The translations under genes and the position numbers were made by a program. DNA of 42,553 nucleotides from a virus. The notes under the pieces were generated by a model. It saw nothing but the letters and a program-made list of their open reading frames with translations. It was not told where the DNA came from and did no database searches. The stretch's first letter is position 1. Every line of letters starts with the position of its first letter. Shown one piece after another: positions 36,467 through 42,553 of the stretch. The stretch lies in the IMG/VR virus record IMGVR_UViG_3300032322_001268, positions 1 through 42,553 of that record; one strand, written 5' to 3'.

Positions 36467-36869
36467 TTTTAAGAATCTGAAGCACGGCGAGCTGCCGTAT
36501 GGCCCTGAAGGCTTGGTTGCGTGGGTGGTTCTGGCCGAATGCGGCGAGGCAATCGCATACTACCGTGGGAGCCTGTGCAATGACCGTGGCATCAAATCCA
36601 GCTACATCGGCGCTGCAGCGGACATCATGCTCGCAGCATGCGAAGCCGGGTTCATCAACATCCTGCAGATGCGGCGCGGTGAGAGCGATTACGTGTACGT
36701 CGCCAAGCGCACCGGTGTTGAGTTCAAGAATGAGAAACTGATTGAGTGCATGGACGAAATCAAAAATCGCCGAAAAGAGGGCTTGAAGAACGAGCGCGCC
36801 AGAGAGCGTGAGGCGGCAAGGAAGAAGGCAAGAAAACAAATGGAACTAAAAGAAGGAGATATGGCGTAA
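36459..36869 (+). CDS. 136-aa early protein, basic C-terminus
   Basis: Begins MLNFKNLKHGELPYGPEGLV, with a core VLAECGEAIAYYRGSLCND (about 24-42), AADIMLAACEAGFINILQMRRG and a Lys/Arg-rich C-terminal helix (KNERAREREAARKKARKQM). GGAGAAGG precedes the ATG. The C-terminal helix could bind nucleic acid. The core resembles helical domains in phage recombination clusters; not assigned. Confidence 0.62.
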   Translation: MLNFKNLKHGELPYGPEGLVAWVVLAECGEAIAYYRGSLCNDRGIKSSYIGAAADIMLAACEAGFINILQMRRGESDYVYVAKRTGVEFKNEKLIECMDEIKNRRKEGLKNERAREREAARKKARKQMELKEGDMA

Positions 36870-37642
36870 TGGCGCTTTCGTTGGAATCACTTCAGAAAAT
36901 CAAGAACCGGGTCGATCCGATCCTCCTGTTCTACGGCACCGCAGGCATGGGCAAAACCACGCTTGCGCTCGACGCGCCGAACCCCGTCTACCTGCAGATC
37001 TCTCCGGAGCGCCCGCCCATGGGCGTGGAGACGACGTCCTTCGGCGAGATCACGTCGTGGGCGCAGGTCTGCGAGGCCCTGACCGCGCTCTATGAGCAGG
37101 AGCACGAGTTCAAGACCGTGATCATCGACAGCCTCGACGCCCTTGAGCCGATCCTCTGGAAGGATGTCTGCATCCAGCACCAGTGGGCCAACATCGAGGC
37201 TCCGGGCTATGGCAAGGGCTACATGATCGCCGACGGCCATTGGCGTCAGTTGATCGACATGTGCGATTACCTGCGCCGGGATCGCGGCATGACCGTCATC
37301 TGGCTCGCTCTGGCGCTGGCCAAGGATCATGAGGAGCCGGGGGCTCAGTCCTACAAGCGGTACGACCTGAAGCTCCACAAGCGGGCCGAGGGCTTCGTCA
37401 CGCAGGCGGCTGACGGCGTCTTCTTCATCAACACCAAGGTCGTCGTGAAGGAAGCGGACGGCGGCTTCGGGAAGAAATCTGTCCACGCCGAAGGCGGCGG
37501 TGCCCGGTGGCTGTTCACCGACGCACGACCGGCTTTTGTGGCCAAGAACCGTTTCAACATGCCGGAATCCATCATGCTGCCGAAGGGCAAGGGGTGGATG
37601 GAAATCTCCAAGCACATCACCAACTCTCAGAAGGAAGCCTAA
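36869..37642 (+). CDS. Sak4-type RecA-like ATPase (257 aa)
   Basis: An AAA_24-type ATPase: Walker A GTAGMGKTT (23-31), Walker B TVIIDSLD (83-90), and a later VIWLALALAKDHE with a conserved His near residue 150. The family includes Sak4 single-strand annealing proteins, a RecA-core recombinase seen in many phages. It is paired with a DUF669 protein right downstream, the usual arrangement. Start shares one base with the upstream stop (TAATG). It likely promotes annealing or strand exchange in replication and recombination. Confidence 0.82.
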   Translation: MALSLESLQKIKNRVDPILLFYGTAGMGKTTLALDAPNPVYLQISPERPPMGVETTSFGEITSWAQVCEALTALYEQEHEFKTVIIDSLDALEPILWKDVCIQHQWANIEAPGYGKGYMIADGHWRQLIDMCDYLRRDRGMTVIWLALALAKDHEEPGAQSYKRYDLKLHKRAEGFVTQAADGVFFINTKVVVKEADGGFGKKSVHAEGGGARWLFTDARPAFVAKNRFNMPESIMLPKGKGWMEISKHITNSQKEA

Positions 37643-37644
37643 AA

Positions 37645-38259
37645 ATGGCACGTCTTATTGATCTCTATGATTCCAGCTTCAACCCCGATGAAGTCGAGGC
37701 GGCTCGCCAGTCGGAGCCGATCCCGGATGGCGATTACATCATGCAGGTGACCAAGACGGAGCTGAACGAAACCCGTTCCCGCAACGGCTACCGGCTCGAC
37801 GTGGAGTTCACCATCGTCGAGGGCCAGCACGAGAAGCGGAAGTTGTTCACGTCCCTGAACGTGCGCAACTCCAACCAGCAGGCAGAGCAGATCGCCCTGA
37901 GCGAGCTGAAGCGCCTGTCCGAGGCCTGCGGTGTCGATTTCAATGCCGTGCTGGATGATAGCGACACCCTGCTGTTCCAGCCGTTCCGGGGCCACGTCGT
38001 CTACGCTCAGGACATGGTCAAGAATGCGCTGGGGACGAAGGAGGCGAAGGTCAATCCCGAGACCGGCCTGCCGTACCCGCCGCGCAACCGGGTCACGCGG
38101 TTCAACAATCTGTCCAGCGAGGCCCCGCCAGCCCCGGCAATGGCGAAGCCTGCCGCACCCACCGCCGCTCGCCCGCAGGCTGCCCAGCGCCCTGCGGCGG
38201 CCCCCACGGGGCGTCCTGCGCCGACCAATGGCACGAACCCCTTCGGCAACCGCAAGTAA
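37645..38259 (+). CDS. DUF669 single-strand DNA-binding partner of Sak4 (204 aa)
   Basis: Begins MARLIDLYDSSFNPDEVE; the OB-fold-like part (about 25-130) includes PDGDYIMQVTKTELNETRSRNG, LDVEFTIVEGQHEKRKLFTSLNV and AEQIALSELKRLSEACG, matching the DUF669 layout. The Ala/Pro-rich C-terminal tail (about 165-204) ends in TNPFGNRK, like an SSB-type tail. The pair Sak4-DUF669 is an established phage recombination module. A terminator-like hairpin follows. Confidence 0.82.
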   Translation: MARLIDLYDSSFNPDEVEAARQSEPIPDGDYIMQVTKTELNETRSRNGYRLDVEFTIVEGQHEKRKLFTSLNVRNSNQQAEQIALSELKRLSEACGVDFNAVLDDSDTLLFQPFRGHVVYAQDMVKNALGTKEAKVNPETGLPYPPRNRVTRFNNLSSEAPPAPAMAKPAAPTAARPQAAQRPAAAPTGRPAPTNGTNPFGNRK

Positions 38260-38267
38260 CGTCATCA

Positions 38268-38293
38268 GCGAGGGCTTTGGCCCTCGCGTTTTC
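38268..38293 (+). terminator. Terminator/attenuator after DUF669
   Basis: GCGAGGGC (38268-38275) with GCCCTCGC (38280-38287) and a TTTG loop, then GTTTTCT. It lies in front of the FDNLS gene and would step down transcription of the nuclease-helicase part of the operon. Confidence 0.72.
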
Positions 38294-38304
38294 TGGAGAG
38301 AGAA

Positions 38305-38601
38305 ATGACCAGCAAGTTCGACAACCTGTCAGACGAGACTTTGGCCGACGAGATCGGCGAGCTGAACGCCATCATCAAGGGCCACGAGGAACGGCTCGAC
38401 GCCCTGAAGGCGGCATTCAAGGCACGCGCACGCTCCGTTGTGAAGGGGCAGAGCTGGATCGTCACCAGCAGCACCAGCACGACCAAGCGGCTCGACGTGA
38501 AGAAGGTCCGTGAGGTTCTGGGCGATGCTCTGGACGACAGCTACTTCATCTCATCCGACTCCACCCGCATCACCACCAAGGCTGTGAAGGAGATCGAATA
38601 G
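38305..38601 (+). CDS. FDNLS-family coiled-coil protein, plus-strand copy (98 aa)
   Basis: Begins MTSKFDNLSDETLADEIGELN, then an amphipathic helix (IIKGHEERLDALKAAFKARA) and a beta-type C-terminal part (SSTSTTKRLDVKKVREVLGDALDD ... ITTKAVKEIE). It is a paralogue of the 104-residue protein at 27332-27646 on the other strand. GGAGAG eight bases upstream. Its stop overlaps the GTG start of the nuclease (TAGTG). Confidence 0.7.
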   Translation: MTSKFDNLSDETLADEIGELNAIIKGHEERLDALKAAFKARARSVVKGQSWIVTSSTSTTKRLDVKKVREVLGDALDDSYFISSDSTRITTKAVKEIE

Positions 38602-39545
38602 TGGCCAAGATCCCAGTAAGGGGCAAAACTCTGGTCGATGCCATCTATAGGCACTACGAGGTGACTGCCGACAGGACGGAACGCTCCTATCTGGGGATGT
38701 CTACATTCGGAACGGAATGCGACAGGGCGCTCTGGTATGCCTTTCGGTGGGCCAGAGCGTCCGAAGCTTTCGACGGTCGCATGCTGCGCCTGTTCGAGAC
38801 CGGCCATCGTGAGGAGGCCCGCATGCTGGATGACCTCGAGGCCGTGGGGCTGAAGGTCTACCGGGTGGATCCGAAGACCGGCAAGCAGTGGGCGTTCCGC
38901 GACGAGAAGGGGCACCTGCGCGGGCACGCCGATGGCATGGCGGAGGGAGTGATGCCCGATTGCCTGCACCACGAGCACCTGCTTGAGTTCAAGACGCACA
39001 ATGAGGCGAGCTTCAAAAAGCTGGTCTCCGACGGCGTGAAGAAGACGAAATTCGGGCACTACTGCCAGATGCAGCTCTACATGCGGTTCTCCGGTGCGCC
39101 CTGCGCCCTCTACATGGCGCACAACAAGAACACGGACGAGCTGCACACGGAGCATGTCGCCTACAATGCGGAGTTCGCCGAGGCGACCGTTCGGCGGGGC
39201 CAGCGCATCATCAATTCACCCAATCCTCCTGCACGGCTGCACGAGGATCACACCGCCAAGGCCGCCTTCGCTTGCCGGTTCTGCCCCTCCATGAAGATCT
39301 GCCACGAGCGGGCGTTCGCACCACGGAACTGCCGCACATGCCTGCACTCGACCCCCGTGGCGGAAAAGTTCAGTTGCGCGCGGCATCGGTGCGATCTTGA
39401 GGTGCTGACTCAGCGAGCCGGGTGCCCGGACCACCTCTACATCCCGGAGCTTGTCCCCGGAAGGCAGATCGATGCCGACCCCGACGCCATGACGGTTACC
39501 TACGCCATGCCCAACAACGTCACTTTCATTGATGGAGAGAAATAG
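38601..39545 (+). CDS. Cas4/RecB-like PD-(D/E)xK nuclease with cysteine clusters (314 aa)
   Basis: Nuclease core: GHADGM (108-113, D111), LLEFKT (E129, K131) and QMQLYM (Q156), the PD-(D/E)xK order. C40 with C225, C228 and C234 gives the four-cysteine Fe-S arrangement of Cas4/AddB-type nucleases. Beyond the family's usual end, C244-x2-C247-x11-C259-x4-C264-x10-C275 forms a second probable metal site. Likely an exonuclease producing single strands for Sak4. Starts at GTG 38601 overlapping the upstream stop (TAGTG); the helicase follows in the same way. Confidence 0.82.
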   Translation: MAKIPVRGKTLVDAIYRHYEVTADRTERSYLGMSTFGTECDRALWYAFRWARASEAFDGRMLRLFETGHREEARMLDDLEAVGLKVYRVDPKTGKQWAFRDEKGHLRGHADGMAEGVMPDCLHHEHLLEFKTHNEASFKKLVSDGVKKTKFGHYCQMQLYMRFSGAPCALYMAHNKNTDELHTEHVAYNAEFAEATVRRGQRIINSPNPPARLHEDHTAKAAFACRFCPSMKICHERAFAPRNCRTCLHSTPVAEKFSCARHRCDLEVLTQRAGCPDHLYIPELVPGRQIDADPDAMTVTYAMPNNVTFIDGEK

Positions 39546-41173
39546 TGATTACCCTTCGCCCGTATCAGCGCGAGAGCATTGATGCCCTGTACCAACATTG
39601 GCGTGCTGGGGGTGGCGATTCCCTGATCGTCATTCCGACCGGCGGCGGAAAGAGCCTGATCATCGCCCAGCTCCTGAAGGAGTTGCTTACGGATTACCCC
39701 CTCATGCGCATCTGTGTCGTGACGCACGTTAAGGAGCTCATCGCCCAGAACTATGCCGAACTGATCGGGATATGGCCCGACGCCCGTGCAGGCATTTATT
39801 CCGCCGGAATCGGTCGGCGCGACACCCATCACCCGATCCTGTTCTGCGGCATCCAATCGGTGTGGAACAAGACCGGCAAGCTGGGGAAGTTCGATCTGGT
39901 CCTGATTGATGAGGCGCACCTGATCGGACGCAAGGCCGAGAGCATGTATGGCCAGTTCTTCAAGGGGCTTCGCGCGATCTATCAGGACATGCGGATCCTC
40001 GGACTGACGGCCACGCCGTACCGTCTGGATTCTGGCCGTCTCGACAGGGGCGATGACCGGATGTTTGATGAGATCGTCTATGAGGCGAACGTCTCAGACC
40101 TGATCGAGGAGGGATACCTTTCCCCGCTCATTTCCAAGGCCGCCAAGGCCGAGATCAATGTGTCGGGGGTCCACAAGCGGGGCGGCGAATATGTCGCCAG
40201 CGAGCTTGAGCAGGCCGCCATGGCGGATGATCTTGTGAAGCGGGCAGCAGAGGAGATCGTCGCCCGTGGGCAGGACCGCAGGGCGTGGCTCTGCTTCTGC
40301 TCCGGTGTCGATCACGCCATCGCCATGCGCGATGCCCTGCGCGAGCTTGGGGTCACTGCCGAAGAGCTTGATGGCAACACACCAAAAGACGAGCGCGACC
40401 GGCTGATCCGGAATTTCAGGGACGGCCATATCCGCTGCCTGACATCCGTGAACGTCCTCTCGATTGGGTTCAACGTGCCGCACGTCGATCTGGTTGCCCT
40501 GCTGCGCCCGACCGAAAGTGCCGGTCTCTATATCCAGCAGGTGGGTCGTGGGTTCAGGAAGGCACCCGGCAAAAAGAATGCTTTGGTCTTGGACTTCGCG
40601 GGAAACGTCCGCAAACACGGGCCGGTCAACATGGTCGTCGGCAAGAATAAAAAGGCCAAGAACGGCGACGTCGAGCTGGAGGATAAGATCCCCTGCAAGA
40701 AATGCCCGGATTGCGAATCTTACGTGCCGATAGCCATGCGCACCTGCGAATATTGCGATTATGAGTGGCCGGTGAAAGAGGAGCCCAAGCACGCCCCGAA
40801 GCCAGAAGATGTTGACATCCTTTCGAAGCGCAAGGATTCGGGCTGGATGCCAGTTCTCAGCACCGATTACGGAATCCACAACAAGCCCGGCAAGCCGCCG
40901 TCTCTGGTCGTCAGGTACGTGATCTCCAATGGCGGCGCGATTGAGGTCAGGCAATGGCACTGCTTTTCGCATCCGGTCAATTCATTCCCATATCAAAAGG
41001 CTGGCCAGAGCTGGCTCATTGCCGGTGGAAATGTTCCGGTGCCTCGGAGCGCGGCAGAAGCATTCGCGCGTTCAAGAGAGTTGCGCGATCCAACGTCCGT
41101 CTACGTTACAAAAGAAGATAAGTATTACGTGGTCAAGCGGGCCGAATATGAGAAACGGAAGGAGAGAGCATGA
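39545..41173 (+). CDS. SF2 DEAH-box helicase with zinc ribbon (542 aa)
   Basis: Q-motif-like RPYQ (5-8), Walker A PTGGGKS (31-37), DEAH (122-125), LTATPYR (motif III) and C-terminal motif VI QQVGRGFRKAPG. The part after residue about 375 carries CKKCPDCESYVP and TCEYCDYEW, a zinc ribbon, then a DUF-like C-terminal domain with YVTKEDKYYVVKRAEY. It resembles UvsW/RadD-type recombination helicases. Starts at GTG 39545 overlapping the upstream stop (TAGTG). It probably acts with the nuclease and Sak4. Confidence 0.87.
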   Translation: MITLRPYQRESIDALYQHWRAGGGDSLIVIPTGGGKSLIIAQLLKELLTDYPLMRICVVTHVKELIAQNYAELIGIWPDARAGIYSAGIGRRDTHHPILFCGIQSVWNKTGKLGKFDLVLIDEAHLIGRKAESMYGQFFKGLRAIYQDMRILGLTATPYRLDSGRLDRGDDRMFDEIVYEANVSDLIEEGYLSPLISKAAKAEINVSGVHKRGGEYVASELEQAAMADDLVKRAAEEIVARGQDRRAWLCFCSGVDHAIAMRDALRELGVTAEELDGNTPKDERDRLIRNFRDGHIRCLTSVNVLSIGFNVPHVDLVALLRPTESAGLYIQQVGRGFRKAPGKKNALVLDFAGNVRKHGPVNMVVGKNKKAKNGDVELEDKIPCKKCPDCESYVPIAMRTCEYCDYEWPVKEEPKHAPKPEDVDILSKRKDSGWMPVLSTDYGIHNKPGKPPSLVVRYVISNGGAIEVRQWHCFSHPVNSFPYQKAGQSWLIAGGNVPVPRSAAEAFARSRELRDPTSVYVTKEDKYYVVKRAEYEKRKERA

Positions 41174-41586
41174 ACAGGATCAGCTTTATTATTCCCGGCA
41201 TCCCAACAGCGTGGGCTCGCGCCAGAACTCATGGCAAGGTTCACTTCACGCCGGGCAAGCAGCGATATGCGATGTCGGTGATTCAGACCATTGCGCATGA
41301 AGCCATGAGTGGGCAAAATGCATTTTCCGTTCCGGTCTCCATGACAGTCTTCGCCGTGTGGCCGTGGCCTAAATCATGGAGCGAAAAGAAAAGGAGGGTT
41401 CAAGGAGCGCACCACAAAACGAGCAGGCCCGACGCTGACAATGTCGCCAAGCTCGTCGCCGACAGCCTGAACGGTATTGTCTTCAATGACGACGCTCAGG
41501 TCACCGAACTGCGGGTCGTGAAACAGTACGGGGTCAACGCCCTGACGAGAGTCGAGATCGAGCCGCTTCAACAAAGGGAAGAGTAG
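41170..41586 (+). CDS. rusA: RusA-like Holliday junction resolvase (138 aa)
   Basis: A small nuclease that cuts Holliday junctions. RPDADNVAK (86-94) carries the D88-x-D90 and K94 arrangement of RusA (D70, D72, K76 in the E. coli protein), and FNDDAQV (105-111) supplies the later acidic site. The usual length is about 120-140. It overlaps the helicase stop by ATGA. Confidence 0.87.
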   Translation: MNRISFIIPGIPTAWARARTHGKVHFTPGKQRYAMSVIQTIAHEAMSGQNAFSVPVSMTVFAVWPWPKSWSEKKRRVQGAHHKTSRPDADNVAKLVADSLNGIVFNDDAQVTELRVVKQYGVNALTRVEIEPLQQREE

Positions 41587-41587
41587 T

Positions 41588-42013
41588 ATGAAGATTTTGT
41601 CAGCACTGTTTTTGATGTTCTTAGTTTTGCACGTCGCGCCAGCTTATGCGGATCCTCATGTGGAGACGATGGTGCGCAAGACTGCATCCAAATTCGGCGT
41701 CCCGCCGGATCTCGCGGTGAAGATCGCTCGAGTGGAATCGGGCAATTCCTGCGGCGCGGTCGGCAAACTCGGAGAGCGCGGGCCGCTTCAGATCCGCCCC
41801 AGCAGCGCCTCTGGGCTTGGCTACAAGAACGTCAAGCGGGCTTCATGCCAGACACAGCTCAATGCCGGTATGGCGCATCTTTTGATGTGCTACAGGGCAG
41901 CGCGAAAGAATTGGTACAGGACCGCCGCATGCCATAACGGCGGCCCCGGAATCCTCAAGAGCAAGCGCGGGCATCATGCCGTTCGACACTATGTCCGGCT
42001 GGTGATGCGCTAA
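41588..42013 (+). CDS. Secreted lytic transglycosylase, candidate endolysin (141 aa)
   Basis: A signal peptide (MKILSALFLMFLVLHVAPAYA, with AYA-D cleavage near 21) precedes an SLT fold: catalytic Glu in ARVESGN (E50), GPLQI (65-69) and a HNGGPG (116-121) variant of the usual AYNAGPG. Four cysteines (C55, C87, C101, C115) may form disulphides, fitting the periplasm. It cleaves peptidoglycan glycan strands. It is encoded at the end of the early operon rather than with late genes, and its stop abuts the convergent fibre stop. No holin was identified beside it. Confidence 0.82.
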   Translation: MKILSALFLMFLVLHVAPAYADPHVETMVRKTASKFGVPPDLAVKIARVESGNSCGAVGKLGERGPLQIRPSSASGLGYKNVKRASCQTQLNAGMAHLLMCYRAARKNWYRTAACHNGGPGILKSKRGHHAVRHYVRLVMR

Positions 42014-42553
42014 TCAGAGCTTGATCACATAGTTCAGCACAAAGGTGGGCTGCACGTTATTGTGCGGCCCGCTTCCACCCTGTGCGCTTGTTGTGCTGGT
42101 GTTTCCAGTGCCAGCCAAATATGACGCCTGATCTCCTGATCCGCCGCTGGGGCTCTGGAATTGCCAATCTATAGTGTGAGTATGGGTCGGCATTTGACCA
42201 GTGGTCAGGGTGTTTGTTCCTAAACCGCCCGACGCGCCAAGAGTTGCACCGCTCACGCCGTTCGCAATGGCAACGGTGATAGTGCCACCAGCCACAGCCG
42301 TGATAGCGCCGGACGAAACGGTTGAGAAGGTAAATGACGTTGAGCTTATGACGGAGACAACAGCCCACGTACCGTTGAAGGCTGCGTTACCGGCACCAGA
42401 AATCGTAATGCTGTTTCCAACGTCCAGACCATGAGCCGTTGTCGTGACAACAGTGCACGTGGTGGAGGCGCGGGATATAGTGGAGACGCTGACTGTCCTT
42501 GTGTCTACGAGGCGACCAGAGGCTGTTCCGCCCATGTCATCCTTGCCAGCCAC
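42014..42553 (-). CDS. Tail fibre C-terminus with collar-type end (truncated by window edge)
   Basis: Only the last 179 residues are present. The first visible part (AGKDDMGGTASGRL) is the common end of a phage tail-collar domain. A Thr/Ser-rich insertion (about 20-100, with VGNSITISGAGNAAFNGTW) follows, then TGQMPTHTHTIDW (His-rich collar) and the C-terminal HNNVQPTFVLNYVIKL, which is typical of tail-collar fibres. The gene runs leftward and its N-terminal part lies outside the window. It abuts the lytic gene stop with no space for a terminator. Confidence 0.78.
   Translation of the reverse strand: MAGKDDMGGTASGRLVDTRTVSVSTISRASTTCTVVTTTAHGLDVGNSITISGAGNAAFNGTWAVVSVISSTSFTFSTVSSGAITAVAGGTITVAIANGVSGATLGASGGLGTNTLTTGQMPTHTHTIDWQFQSPSGGSGDQASYLAGTGNTSTTSAQGGSGPHNNVQPTFVLNYVIKL

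Noticed and set aside
37639-39155. Minus-strand frames opposite DUF669 and the nuclease
   Set aside because: Shadows of strongly supported plus-strand genes.
1-42553. tRNA, rRNA or CRISPR array
   Set aside because: No cloverleaf with a T-loop, no rRNA blocks and no regularly spaced direct repeats were found by eye; very divergent tRNAs could still be missed.
1-42553. Integrase, excisionase or attachment site
   Set aside because: No tyrosine or serine recombinase motif in any frame; the Cro-like gene alone does not show lysogeny.

Overview
The window is a 42.5 kb stretch of a tailed double-stranded DNA phage (Caudoviricetes), probably of podovirus type judging by its head genes. It carries a large terminase, a long portal, a scaffold, a major capsid protein, fibre proteins and a complete phage replication/recombination set. 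No host housekeeping genes, rRNA, tRNA, CRISPR array, insertion sequence or integrase were seen. An alphaproteobacterial host is suggested by a phage copy of GcrA, a cell-cycle regulator family largely confined to Alphaproteobacteria, and by the moderately high GC content and the style of the small accessory proteins (inference). Both window edges cut through leftward structural genes: a connector-like gene at 1-197 and a tail-collar fibre C-terminus at 42014-42553. This fits a circular or circularly permuted genome whose remaining tail genes lie outside the window.

Layout. (1) 1-21421, minus strand: late module, read right to left: TerL, portal, a 1104-residue multidomain protein with ADP-ribosyltransferase-like and GNAT-like regions, a 786-residue virion-type protein, a basic 431-residue protein, a small helical protein, a GroES-like co-chaperonin, scaffold, a 169-residue protein, a terminator/promoter switch, a capsid accessory protein, the major capsid protein, several small basic or decoration-type proteins, two fibre/lectin-like proteins and a connector-like protein. 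(2) 21421-27646, minus strand: about twenty small, often overlapping (ATGA/TGATG) accessory genes, including an adenine-type DNA methyltransferase, coiled-coil proteins, short membrane proteins and duplicated genes. (3) 27707-27919, plus strand: one isolated AT-hook plus ribbon-helix-helix regulator, convergent with a detached TerS gene (27949-28485). (4) 28486-29031: non-coding, with an AT-rich core, iteron-like repeats and long inverted repeats; the best origin/packaging-site candidate. (5) 29032-32444, minus strand: small genes under a family of similar promoters followed by a shared leader hairpin. (6) 32508-36095, minus strand: prim-pol/DUF3987 primase-helicase, a zinc-ribbon protein, GcrA-like protein and a Cro/YdaS-like regulator. 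(7) 36110-36191: divergent promoters. (8) 36266-42013, plus strand: two small genes, a Sak4-type ATPase, its DUF669 partner, a small coiled-coil protein, a Cas4/RecB-like nuclease, an SF2 helicase, RusA and a secreted lytic transglycosylase.

How the parts fit. The divergent promoters and regulator near 36.1 kb separate the recombination operon from the primase/GcrA operon. Repeated promoter-leader cassettes at 27.7, 30.6, 31.2 and 32.5 kb suggest that the small genes form one regulon; three of the four contain GANTC, the site class read by GcrA with methylation. The late operon has its own boosters: a terminator plus promoter before the portal (19.6-19.7 kb) and another before the capsid genes (8.0-8.1 kb). 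Functional assignments come from motifs read by eye; no database search was run.
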